A DNA stretch of 64,000 nt from assembly GCF_000820125.1 (NCBI RefSeq), contig NZ_CDBY01000007.1, positions 134,499 through 198,498 of the forward strand, written 5' to 3'. Positions 9,614 to 18,111 of this stretch are shown here, piece by piece. The position numbers and the translations under genes are program-made. The first letter of the stretch is position 1. Every line of letters begins with the position of its first letter. The stretch is from Aeromonas simiae (GTDB lineage Bacteria > Pseudomonadota > Gammaproteobacteria > Enterobacterales > Aeromonadaceae). A model generated the notes under the pieces. The model did no database searches. It was not told where the DNA came from and saw only the letters and a list, made by a program, of their open reading frames with translations.

Positions 9614-10303
9614 ATGAAAAATTTTGCGTTCATTTTCGCCCGGGGCGGCTCAAAAGGGTTGCCAGGAAAAAACATTCGTCCATTGGCGGGAAAACCTTTG
9701 TTGCAATATTCCATAGATACGGCACTGGCATCACCATCGATTAGCCAGGTGTTTGTTTCTACGGATGATGCTGCCATTGCTAGCGTTGCAATCTCATCCG
9801 GCGCGGTGGTTATCGATCGCCCATCCGAATTGGCGACAGACACCAGCCCGGAGTGGCTGTCTTGGCGACATGCCATTGAATGGGCGACCGCGCATTATGG
9901 GGCATTCGATGGTTTCATCAGCTTGCCGGCAACCAGCCCGCTGCGCAGTGTGAGTGATGTTGAAGCGGCCATTGCCAAACGTCGTGAGCAAAATGCCGAT
10001 ATCTGTATCTCCGTTACGCCAGCCAACCGCAGTCCCTATTTCAACATGGTAAAGGAAACGGTGGATGGCCGGGTCGAGTTGGTCAATAAACCGGCGGGAG
10101 ATGTTGCTCGACGTCAGGATGCGCCCCCGGTTTTTGATATCACGACCGTGGTATATGCGACGACACCAGCCTTTGTGCTTGAACACTACGGGCTGTTCTC
10201 GGGGAAAGTCACCAGCATCGAAGTGCCGAAAGAGCGAGCTGTCGATATTGACGATATTTACGACTTCAAACTGGCAGAAGCTATCGTAGGAGAGCAGAAA
10301 TAA
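9614..10303 (+). CDS. legF: CMP-legionaminic acid synthetase (NeuA/LegF family)
   Basis: A 229-residue cytidylyltransferase that activates a nonulosonic acid with CTP. It shows the family N-terminus FIFARGGSKGLPGKNIRPL with the CTP-binding loop, QVFVSTDDAAIA, PATSPLRSVSDVEAAI and ERAVDIDDIYDF near the C-terminus, which carries the metal-binding aspartates. Length is normal for the single-domain type. It lies in the order synthase, acetyltransferase, nucleotidyltransferase, oxidoreductase, cytidylyltransferase and overlaps the next gene by one base. The nonulosonate it activates is inferred from context. Confidence 0.88.
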   Translation: MKNFAFIFARGGSKGLPGKNIRPLAGKPLLQYSIDTALASPSISQVFVSTDDAAIASVAISSGAVVIDRPSELATDTSPEWLSWRHAIEWATAHYGAFDGFISLPATSPLRSVSDVEAAIAKRREQNADICISVTPANRSPYFNMVKETVDGRVELVNKPAGDVARRQDAPPVFDITTVVYATTPAFVLEHYGLFSGKVTSIEVPKERAVDIDDIYDFKLAEAIVGEQK

Positions 10304-11073
10304 TGGAACAGCTGTTGAACGAAAAACGCATTCTGGTGGCCGGTGCCGGCGGCTTGCTGGGCTCTCGTCTGGTGCCTGCCATTCTTTCCCAGGGCGGCAA
10401 AGTTATCGCGGCAGATATCAATGTCGATGCCATGGCCCAGCGTCTTTCCACTCAGGGTGTGAATACGGCAGACGACAATCTGACGTTGATACAGTTGGAT
10501 GTGACCAGTGAGGAAAGTCTCAAGGCATTTTTTGCGCAACAAGAACATATAGATGGGGCTGTCAACACGACCTATCCGAGAAACAAAACCTATGGCGCAC
10601 ATTTTTTTGATGTGTCCCTTGCCAGTTTCAATGAAAATATTTCACTCCATCTTGGCAGTGCTTTCCTGTTTACCCAGCAATGTGCTTCTTATTTCAAAGC
10701 ACATGAAACAGCCTTTTCATTAGTCAATATTTCATCCATATATGGTGTTGTTGCACCTAAGTTTGATATTTACAACAATACCAAAATGACCATGCCGGTA
10801 GAGTATGCGGCGATCAAATCCGCGATACAGCATTTGAGCAAGTATGCGGTAGCATATGTCAATGACAGCCGTTTCAGGATAAACAATGTGAGCCCGGGTG
10901 GCATATTTGATCATCAGCCAGATGCGTTTTGTCAGGCATACAAGAGCCACACCCATGGTGCCGGTATGCTGGATGTATCGGAGATCATTGGTTGCATCAT
11001 GTTTTTGTTGTCTGAACAAGCAAAATATATAACAGGGCAGAATGTGATTGTTGATGATGGTTTTAGTTTATGA
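10303..11073 (+). CDS. Short-chain dehydrogenase of the nonulosonate cluster (PtmA-like)
   Basis: A 256-residue classical SDR. The NAD(P) site is GAGGLLGSRL (residues 14-23), the catalytic serine is in LVNISSIYG and the YxxxK pair is in YAAIKSAIQHL. The C-terminus (GQNVIVDDGFSL) is of the usual SDR kind. It resembles PtmA-type dehydrogenases that accompany legionaminic acid genes; the exact reaction is unknown. Its TGA overlaps the ATG of the polymerase-like gene (ATGA, 11070-11073), and base composition falls sharply at this point. Confidence 0.78.
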   Translation: MEQLLNEKRILVAGAGGLLGSRLVPAILSQGGKVIAADINVDAMAQRLSTQGVNTADDNLTLIQLDVTSEESLKAFFAQQEHIDGAVNTTYPRNKTYGAHFFDVSLASFNENISLHLGSAFLFTQQCASYFKAHETAFSLVNISSIYGVVAPKFDIYNNTKMTMPVEYAAIKSAIQHLSKYAVAYVNDSRFRINNVSPGGIFDHQPDAFCQAYKSHTHGAGMLDVSEIIGCIMFLLSEQAKYITGQNVIVDDGFSL

Positions 11074-12284
11074 CGATGGCTAAAAAATACTTTATATGTG
11101 CTATTTTTTTATTGTTAAATACGCCTGAAATACTATATCAAGTCAGTTTCAAACTAAATATAGATTCTGGTTTTGTTTATGTTTTGATGTATTCCGTACT
11201 AATGGTTTTGTTAATTATTAACATAAAACTAGTAACTAAAAAGCAGTTGTTTTTCTGTGTTGCATTAAGTTTATATGGTTTATTTCAAGTAGTTAATTCT
11301 GTAATAAATAATGTAGATATAAAAAATGCTATGGTTGTATTTATGTCTACGTTTATTCCAATTGCAATTTATATTTTTATGTATAGAAAAACATCCGATG
11401 ATGTAGGTTTTTATATAGAAAAATCCATGGTTCTTGGTATGCTTTACTTTATTATAGTAGATGTGTTATCAATTATTATAATGCATAAAAGCCAACACGT
11501 TATATTGTCCAATGTTCTCCCAATATTTTTATTGGGAATGATGTCGTTGTCTATATATAGGAATAACATTAATCGGATATGGTTAATATTCACTATATAT
11601 TGCGTTTGGATTTTTTTTAGTGTGTCTTTTTTTACTAGTGATATCAGATTCCAAATGAAAGCTATTATTATAACAATTACATTGTTTTTTTCGTATGTTT
11701 TATATGACAGATATATCTCTAAGTTCAGAGGTGTTAGTATCCCATCATACATTTATGTTGTGCTTTTCTTTATATATTTGATTGTATTATCTCTATGTTT
11801 AGAACACATTATGTCAAACTCATTTGATGGTCGAGAGGCATCTTTAGGGCTGAGAGTTTTAGTTGCTGAAAATCAGATTAATGACATTTTTTCTGGAGAT
11901 ATATTTAATTATGTCTTTGGTTATGGTTATGGAAGCTCGATGAAACAGTATGAGGTTTATTATGATGGCATTGCATATCTTCTAAGAAGTCACTCTGGAA
12001 TTATTAGTCTTGTATATGAAAATGGATTTTTTATTGTTATTGTGCTATTGGTATATTTAATACGATTACTCAGATTGAAACCAATTAATAAAATTTGTCA
12101 TGAGAGTATTAGTTGGGCTCATCGACGCTCTAAGTTCATATTATTTATTTTCATGTGCACATTAACACTAATGAACATCATTTATCTCATTTCTATCCCT
12201 GTTCCAAACTATGCTCATCAATCACAGATGGTACTTAGCACATTAATATTTATTTTCTTAAATAAGAATGTGAATAGGTGTTGA
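11070..12284 (+). CDS. wzy: Multi-spanning membrane protein, probable O-antigen polymerase (Wzy)
   Basis: A 404-residue, very hydrophobic protein with roughly ten predicted membrane segments. A large soluble loop follows the middle helices (about residues 245-310, containing DGREASLGLRV and a Tyr/Gly-rich stretch). That topology, and its place next to a Wzx-like flippase in a JUMPstart-headed locus, fit Wzy, which joins lipid-linked O-units at the periplasmic face of the inner membrane. Primary sequence is poorly conserved in this family, so the call rests on topology and context. The coding sequence is strongly AT-rich and uses rare A/T-ending codons, unlike the flanking genome. An alternative start is the ATG at 11076. 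Confidence 0.7.
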   Translation: MTMAKKYFICAIFLLLNTPEILYQVSFKLNIDSGFVYVLMYSVLMVLLIINIKLVTKKQLFFCVALSLYGLFQVVNSVINNVDIKNAMVVFMSTFIPIAIYIFMYRKTSDDVGFYIEKSMVLGMLYFIIVDVLSIIIMHKSQHVILSNVLPIFLLGMMSLSIYRNNINRIWLIFTIYCVWIFFSVSFFTSDIRFQMKAIIITITLFFSYVLYDRYISKFRGVSIPSYIYVVLFFIYLIVLSLCLEHIMSNSFDGREASLGLRVLVAENQINDIFSGDIFNYVFGYGYGSSMKQYEVYYDGIAYLLRSHSGIISLVYENGFFIVIVLLVYLIRLLRLKPINKICHESISWAHRRSKFILFIFMCTLTLMNIIYLISIPVPNYAHQSQMVLSTLIFIFLNKNVNRC

Positions 12285-12285
12285 T

Positions 12286-13521
12286 ATGATTGTTAGATTC
12301 GCCAATTTAGCATTGCGAATGTGCTGTCTTTTTTCAAAATTATTTTTCGTTATCATTTTAGGGAAAAGCCTGAATGTCGATGAATTCGGATACTATGGGC
12401 TAATTTCTTCGTCATTAGTCTATTTATCTGGAGTTATAGGGCTAGAGTTTTATACATATAGTAATAAAGATTTGTTACGTGGAGAATGCTCAGTTGGAAA
12501 ATCTTTGATCAATCAATTTGCTATTTTTTGTGTAACATTACCATTTATTTTATTTTTTATTCTTTCTTTTGGCTTCGGTGAGAGTGTTGCAGGGCGTTTT
12601 TTTATTTCGTTCATGCTTATACTCGTCTTTGAATATATCTCTCTTGAGCTTGGTCGATTACTGAATATACTGAATCTGCAAGTATTATCTAGTGTTATGT
12701 TGTTTATAAGAAGCGCGATGTGGATGTTGCCATTATCTACATATTTATATTTTGACACGGATGGGGTATACGGGGACCTCAATTTTGTTTTACATATATG
12801 GTTGTTAATGTCTGCTGTTAGTGTCATATGTAGTTATATTGCATTAAAAATTAAAAATGGTTTTATTTTATCTATTTCACTTTTAGATATTTCATGGATT
12901 GTAAAAGGGGTGAGAAATTCATTTCCATTGTTTGCCTCATCACAAGCCACCTTACTATTATTTTTTTTGGATAGATATTTTATAAAAATATTCTCTAGTA
13001 TTGATATGGTCGGCGTTTATTCATTTTATATTGGTCTTATAAATGCGATGATATCTGTGCTTGAGTCTTCCTTGTTTGTATTTTTCATACCTAAAACAAT
13101 TATGCTATACCAATCGGGTAAAATGGATGAACTTAATTATGAAATAAAAAGACTATTGATGATAAGCTTGGCTGTTATTTCCATTTTGATTCTTATATCT
13201 ATATCCGTTCTCGATGTTATAGCTGGTTTTGTTGATAAGGAGATTTTTTATGAGTATAAAAGAGTATTCTTTTTTCTTCTAGTCTGCATGCTGTTTAGAG
13301 CATTGTCTCAAATATATCATTATGCAATATATGCAGCAAATAAAAATGAATACATTTTTATTTCGAGTATTTTATCTTTGATTGTGTTTTTTATATTTTT
13401 CTTCATTTCATTAATATATTTTGATGCTATATATGCCGTATCTCTTGCTATAATGTTTGTGGCTGTATTCCAGTTCGGTACAAAATATTATATATGGAAA
13501 AAATTATGTGGGTGTAATTGA
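12286..13521 (+). CDS. wzx: Polysaccharide flippase-like membrane protein (Wzx)
   Basis: A 411-residue integral membrane protein with about 12 evenly spaced hydrophobic helices. It has an N-terminal pattern typical of the polysaccharide transporter group of the MOP flippases (LGKSLNVDEFGYYGLISSS). Wzx moves undecaprenyl-linked O-units across the inner membrane. It starts one base after the wzy stop and is followed two bases later by a glycosyltransferase-like gene. It is as AT-rich as wzy. Family membership is likely; substrate specificity would match the O-unit made by this locus. Confidence 0.78.
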   Translation: MIVRFANLALRMCCLFSKLFFVIILGKSLNVDEFGYYGLISSSLVYLSGVIGLEFYTYSNKDLLRGECSVGKSLINQFAIFCVTLPFILFFILSFGFGESVAGRFFISFMLILVFEYISLELGRLLNILNLQVLSSVMLFIRSAMWMLPLSTYLYFDTDGVYGDLNFVLHIWLLMSAVSVICSYIALKIKNGFILSISLLDISWIVKGVRNSFPLFASSQATLLLFFLDRYFIKIFSSIDMVGVYSFYIGLINAMISVLESSLFVFFIPKTIMLYQSGKMDELNYEIKRLLMISLAVISILILISISVLDVIAGFVDKEIFYEYKRVFFFLLVCMLFRALSQIYHYAIYAANKNEYIFISSILSLIVFFIFFFISLIYFDAIYAVSLAIMFVAVFQFGTKYYIWKKLCGCN

Positions 13522-13523
13522 AC

Positions 13524-14831
13524 ATGACCATCAAAGTTCTTATAGTATATGAGAGAAAAAATAGAGAGCTTGAAACTGCAATTTTACTAAAGTATAAGCT
13601 TGAAAAATTAGGGTTAGACTGTGATATTGCACATTTTTACCAAATGTCTAAATTCTATATTTTTTCTTTTAAAAAGTATGATGTTGTTATTGTTCCTCAT
13701 TTATATAATACAGAGGAAGTATATAGAACTATTGCTAGGTATGGGAATTGTGACAACATTATAAATTTACAGTATGAGCAAGTTCTATCTGAAAAATGGG
13801 AAAAGTTGGGACATCACACTCCGAGTGGGCTGGCAATAAAATATAAACATATTTGTTGGGGGGTTAAAACACAACAGAGGTTAATCTCTGCTGGTGTTCC
13901 TGAAGATAATGTAATAGTAACAGGTGCAATTCATTGCGATTTATTAGGTTATCTTAAGTCATCATCAAGTGATCTAAAAAAGTGGTTAGGGAATAAATTT
14001 AGTTTGTCGGATAGCTGTAATTGGAAAATATTTCTATCCAGCTTTACATATGCGGATATTTCTGATGAAAAATTAAGACAAAATGAAAATATAGCTAATA
14101 CTAATCTAGAGTATTTCAAGTATATCCATACTCAAAGTAGAAAAGAGTTAATAGAGTGGTTTGATAAGGTGCTTTGTGATGATGAGGATAGCATATTTGT
14201 ATATCGCCCTCATCCAGATGAGGGTGACCTTTCACCATTGAAATATTTAGAGAATAAATACAAAAATTTTAATGTCATTGGTTCTTTATCGGCAAAGAAT
14301 TGGATCCAAGCTAGTGATTTGATTATGTCATGGTATTCAACAACTGTTGTTGAAAGTCATTTTTTAGATAAATCATATGCTATTTTAAGGCCAGTTGAAT
14401 TATCTGATGATTTTGACAGTGTGCTTTTGAAAAAGGGTGTCTTTATAAAGACATTTGAGCAGTTTAAGAATGAAGTATATTTTAATACAAAATTTAAACA
14501 ACAGGCGTTAAAGGATGATGACGTCGGCGAATATTATGGATCGAAAAATTCTCATGCAAGCGATGAACTATGTGCTTTGATTAATAGTGTTGGTTCTAAT
14601 AAAAACCTTGAAAAGGTAAAGGTGCCATTGATTGCGTATATTAAAATAGGTGCATTGATTGTGCTGAAATCGATATACCATTTATCAGAGAAGATTAATT
14701 TAGACTTATCGTTTAATAAATTCTCTGAATCTTTATTTTTTGATTTTAAAAATCAAATAGCGACGCCAAAAGAAATCGCTGATGTAATGTTTCAAATAAA
14801 AAATGTTATAGAGAATGATGAATATGTTTAA
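13524..14831 (+). CDS. GT-B-type glycosyltransferase, candidate nonulosonate transferase
   Basis: A 435-residue soluble protein with a two-domain GT-B look. It carries a YRPHPDEGD segment near residue 230 and SWYSTTVVES near residue 272. These recall the HP and Ser/Thr motifs of bacterial sialyltransferases and polysialyltransferases and of surface-carbohydrate proteins found next to neu/leg genes. As the only transferase beside a CMP-nonulosonate module, it is the best candidate to add legionaminic acid to the O-unit. The ATG at 13524 is preferred to an in-frame TTG just upstream. The gene is AT-rich like wzy and wzx, and its 3' end overlaps the next gene by 8 bases. The function is inference. 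Confidence 0.6.
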   Translation: MTIKVLIVYERKNRELETAILLKYKLEKLGLDCDIAHFYQMSKFYIFSFKKYDVVIVPHLYNTEEVYRTIARYGNCDNIINLQYEQVLSEKWEKLGHHTPSGLAIKYKHICWGVKTQQRLISAGVPEDNVIVTGAIHCDLLGYLKSSSSDLKKWLGNKFSLSDSCNWKIFLSSFTYADISDEKLRQNENIANTNLEYFKYIHTQSRKELIEWFDKVLCDDEDSIFVYRPHPDEGDLSPLKYLENKYKNFNVIGSLSAKNWIQASDLIMSWYSTTVVESHFLDKSYAILRPVELSDDFDSVLLKKGVFIKTFEQFKNEVYFNTKFKQQALKDDDVGEYYGSKNSHASDELCALINSVGSNKNLEKVKVPLIAYIKIGALIVLKSIYHLSEKINLDLSFNKFSESLFFDFKNQIATPKEIADVMFQIKNVIENDEYV

Positions 14832-15858
14832 GTCTAAAAAGCTACTTATTACTGGTGGCACAGGTTCTTTTGGTAATGCTGTGCTGAAACGTTTCCTAGA
14901 TACGGATATATCCGAAATCCGGGTTTTTAGTCGTGATGAGAAGAAACAGGATGATATGCGGAAAAAGTATAATCATCCAAAGCTAAAGTTTTATATTGGC
15001 GATGTTCGTGATTATAACTCTGTGCTCAATGCAACCCGAGGTGTTGATTTTATCTATCATGCGGCAGCATTGAAGCAAGTTCCTTCATGTGAGTTTTACC
15101 CGATGGAAGCGGTAAAAACAAATGTGCAGGGAACAGAGAATGTGCTGGAAGCCGCGATCGTAAATGGTGTCTCTCGTGTAGTATGCTTGAGTACTGATAA
15201 GGCGGTTTATCCAATCAATGCCATGGGTATTTCCAAGGCGATGATGGAAAAAGTGATGGTTGCAAAAGCTCGTAACCTAGATCCTAACAAGACTGTTATC
15301 TGTGGTACTCGTTATGGTAATGTGATGGCATCTCGTGGTTCTGTCATTCCTCTCTTTGTTGACTTAGTTAACGAACAAAAACCGATAACCATTACCGATC
15401 CCAATATGACCAGATTTATGATGACGCTGGAGGATGCTGTTGATCTGGTTCTCTATGCTTTCGAGCATGGTGATAATGGCGATATTTTTGTACAGAAGGC
15501 ACCAGCAGCAACGATTGACGTATTGACTAAAGCATTACTGGAGTTGCTTGGAAAACCGGGATATGACGTGAATGTGATTGGTACCCGGCATGGTGAAAAA
15601 TTATATGAGGCCCTGCTGAGCCGTGAAGAGATGGCATGTGCTGTCGACATGGGTGACTACTATCGGGTGCCGCCAGACAATCGGGATCTGAACTATGGTA
15701 AATTCTTTGAGGAAGGTAACAAAAAAATTACTGAGTTGGATGATTATAACTCCCATAATACCGTTCGTCTCAATGTTGAAGGAATGAAAAAACTGCTGCT
15801 CAAGCTGGATTTTATCCAGACCATTGTTGCCGGTAAAACCCACGAGCTGGATGCTTAA
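14824..15858 (+). CDS. wbjB: UDP-GlcNAc 4,6-dehydratase/5-epimerase (WbjB/FnlA/CapE)
   Basis: A 344-residue SDR that starts UDP-L-FucNAc synthesis. It shows LLITGGTGSFGNAVL at the N-terminus, FSRDEKKQDDMR, HAAALKQVPSCEFYP and STDKAVYPINAMGISKAMMEK, which has Met in the YxxxK tyrosine position as in FlaA1/CapE relatives. RHGEKLYEALLSREE is near the C-terminus. Three closely linked genes (wbjB, wbjC, wbjD) give the full pathway. The ATG at 14824 matches the family N-terminus. GC content recovers from the AT-rich block before it. Confidence 0.9.
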   Translation: MFKSKKLLITGGTGSFGNAVLKRFLDTDISEIRVFSRDEKKQDDMRKKYNHPKLKFYIGDVRDYNSVLNATRGVDFIYHAAALKQVPSCEFYPMEAVKTNVQGTENVLEAAIVNGVSRVVCLSTDKAVYPINAMGISKAMMEKVMVAKARNLDPNKTVICGTRYGNVMASRGSVIPLFVDLVNEQKPITITDPNMTRFMMTLEDAVDLVLYAFEHGDNGDIFVQKAPAATIDVLTKALLELLGKPGYDVNVIGTRHGEKLYEALLSREEMACAVDMGDYYRVPPDNRDLNYGKFFEEGNKKITELDDYNSHNTVRLNVEGMKKLLLKLDFIQTIVAGKTHELDA

Positions 15859-15859
15859 T

Positions 15860-16966
15860 ATGAATATATTAATAACTGGTGCTAATGGTTTTATTGGAAA
15901 AAATCTACGTGTTTTTCTAACTGAGCGTGGTTACACCGATGTTGTCTGTTTTGAGCGAAACCAGAACCATGCTGACCTTGCCAGGATGGTGCAGCATACA
16001 GATTTTGTATTCCATCTTGCCGGAGTTAATCGTCCCTTACACGAAGATGAGTTCCAACAAGGTAATACCCATCTGACGGAAGTGTTGGTTAAGCTGCTTG
16101 TTTCCACTGGGCGTAAAATTCCTCTGGTGTTGACTTCATCGATTCAGGCTGTACGCGACAATCCGTACGGTAAGAGTAAAGCAGCTGCCGAGAATGTAGC
16201 ATTTTCCTATATGCAGGATACGGGGAGTCCTGCGTATGTATATCGACTTCCAAATGTTTTTGGAAAATGGTGCAAACCAAACTATAACTCGGCTGTTGCA
16301 ACATTTTGCTATAACATCATTAATTCGTTGCCGATAACGATAAATGATGCTGGTGCAGCTTTATCGCTTGTTTATATTGATGATGTTTGTAATGACTTTA
16401 TTTCCTTACTGGGGATGGAGCCCACTGGGGGTTACCGAGATATTTCCCCAGTCTATCAAACTACTGTCGGTGATGTGGCCAATACTCTGAGAAAATTCAA
16501 GCAGAGCCGCAGTACTCTAGTGACTGAAGAGGTTGGGGTGGGATTTCTCAGAGCGTTGTATTCTACCTATCTCAGTTATTTTTCTCCAGCAGACTTCTCT
16601 TATACCGTTCCTGGGTATACAGATCCTCGAGGTACTTTCGTAGAGATGTTAAAAACACCGTCTTCAGGCCAGTTTTCATTCTTCACTGCACATCCTGGGG
16701 TCACGCGGGGAGGGCATTATCATCATACTAAAAATGAAAAGTTTCTGGTGATAAAAGGTACGGCTAAATATCGCTTCAAACATATCTTGACAGAAGAGAG
16801 TTATGACATCACGGTATCTTCGGATGAATATCGAATTATTGAGACAGTGCCGGGGTGGACGCATGATGTGACCAATATCGGTAGCGATGAATTGATTGTG
16901 ATGCTGTGGGCAAATGAAATATTTGACCGAAATCAACCTGATACTGTAGCGAGTTCTTTAGTATGA
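15860..16966 (+). CDS. wbjC: UDP-2-acetamido-2,6-dideoxy-hexulose epimerase/reductase (WbjC/FnlB/CapF)
   Basis: A 368-residue two-domain enzyme. The N-terminal SDR domain (MNILITGANGFIGKNLRVFL, YGKSKAAAEN) reduces the 4-keto group. A C-terminal cupin-like domain from about residue 250 (DPRGTFVEML, GGHYHHTKNEKFLVIKG with the metal-binding histidines) does the C3 epimerisation, as in CapF. The product goes to WbjD. One base separates it from wbjB and its end overlaps wbjD by four bases. The domain pair is diagnostic. Confidence 0.9.
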   Translation: MNILITGANGFIGKNLRVFLTERGYTDVVCFERNQNHADLARMVQHTDFVFHLAGVNRPLHEDEFQQGNTHLTEVLVKLLVSTGRKIPLVLTSSIQAVRDNPYGKSKAAAENVAFSYMQDTGSPAYVYRLPNVFGKWCKPNYNSAVATFCYNIINSLPITINDAGAALSLVYIDDVCNDFISLLGMEPTGGYRDISPVYQTTVGDVANTLRKFKQSRSTLVTEEVGVGFLRALYSTYLSYFSPADFSYTVPGYTDPRGTFVEMLKTPSSGQFSFFTAHPGVTRGGHYHHTKNEKFLVIKGTAKYRFKHILTEESYDITVSSDEYRIIETVPGWTHDVTNIGSDELIVMLWANEIFDRNQPDTVASSLV

Positions 16967-18111
16967 ACGATTTAAATATGAATGAAAAAATAAAAGTGAT
17001 GTCTGTAGTTGGGACTCGTCCGGAGATTATTCGTTTGTCTCGGGTCATGGCTGCGTTGGATAAATACTGTCATCACATAATTGTTCATACTGGTCAGAAC
17101 TATGATTTTGAATTAAATCAAGTTTTCTTTGATGATCTTGGCGTACGCAAGCCAGACTTTTTTTTAAATGCGGCAGGTGTGACTGGTGCCGAGACCATCG
17201 GTAATGTCATTATTGCTGTTGATAAGATACTTGCTGAAGTCGAACCTGATGCGATGCTGGTTCTGGGGGATACCAATAGTTGTATTTCAGTTCTGCCGGC
17301 TAAGCGACGTAAAATTCCGACCTTCCATATGGAGGCGGGGAATCGTTGTTTTGATATGCGGGTGCCTGAGGAGATCAACCGACGCATTGTAGATCATACT
17401 GCCGATATTAATTTAACCTATAGCAGCATCGCCCGCGATTATTTACTGGCTGAGGGGATTCCTGCGGATCGCGTAATTAAAACCGGTAGCCCAATGTTTG
17501 AAGTTCTCAATCACTATATGCCGCAGATCGATGGTTCAGATGTGCTAAGTCGACTGCAACTTGACTCTGGGAAATTCTTTATAATAAGCGCCCATCGTGA
17601 GGAAAATGTCGACACTCCCAAGAATTTGGCTAAATTAGCTAATATATTGAATGGGCTAGCTGAGAAATTTGGTTATCCGATTATTGTTTCCACTCATCCT
17701 CGAACGCGCAAGCGTATTGAAATGCAGGGGCTGGCGTTTCACCCATTAGTTCAGTTGTTGAAGCCGCTCGGTTTTCATGATTATAACAAGCTGCAGAAAT
17801 CAGCAAAGGCTGTGCTTTCTGATAGTGGTACGATCAGTGAAGAGTCATCAATAATGAACTTTCCGGCGCTCAATATTCGCGAGGCGCATGAGCGTCCTGA
17901 AGCATTTGAGGAGGCTTCGGTCATGATGGTTGGTCTGGAAATCGAACGTGTTTTTCAGGCCCTACATGTTCTTGAGTCACAGCCAGCTGGTGGTGAGCGT
18001 TTGTTGAGACCTGTCTCAGATTATAGTATGCCCAATGTATCTGATAAGATTGTTCGTATTATTCATTCCTATACAGATTATGTGAAGCGGGTAGTGTGGA
18101 AGGAATATTGA
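16963..18111 (+). CDS. wbjD: UDP-N-acetyl-L-fucosamine-forming 2-epimerase (WbjD/FnlC/CapG)
   Basis: A 382-residue WecB-fold epimerase that makes UDP-L-FucNAc by C2 inversion. Motifs: VVGTRPEIIRLSRVM, HTGQNYDFELNQVFF, VLGDTNSC, FHMEAGNRCFDMRVPEEINR, SAHREENVDTP and SDSGTISEESS. Lengths and order match the capEFG/wbjBCD/fnlABC set. The next gene uses a TTG codon immediately after this stop. Confidence 0.9.
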   Translation: MNDLNMNEKIKVMSVVGTRPEIIRLSRVMAALDKYCHHIIVHTGQNYDFELNQVFFDDLGVRKPDFFLNAAGVTGAETIGNVIIAVDKILAEVEPDAMLVLGDTNSCISVLPAKRRKIPTFHMEAGNRCFDMRVPEEINRRIVDHTADINLTYSSIARDYLLAEGIPADRVIKTGSPMFEVLNHYMPQIDGSDVLSRLQLDSGKFFIISAHREENVDTPKNLAKLANILNGLAEKFGYPIIVSTHPRTRKRIEMQGLAFHPLVQLLKPLGFHDYNKLQKSAKAVLSDSGTISEESSIMNFPALNIREAHERPEAFEEASVMMVGLEIERVFQALHVLESQPAGGERLLRPVSDYSMPNVSDKIVRIIHSYTDYVKRVVWKEY

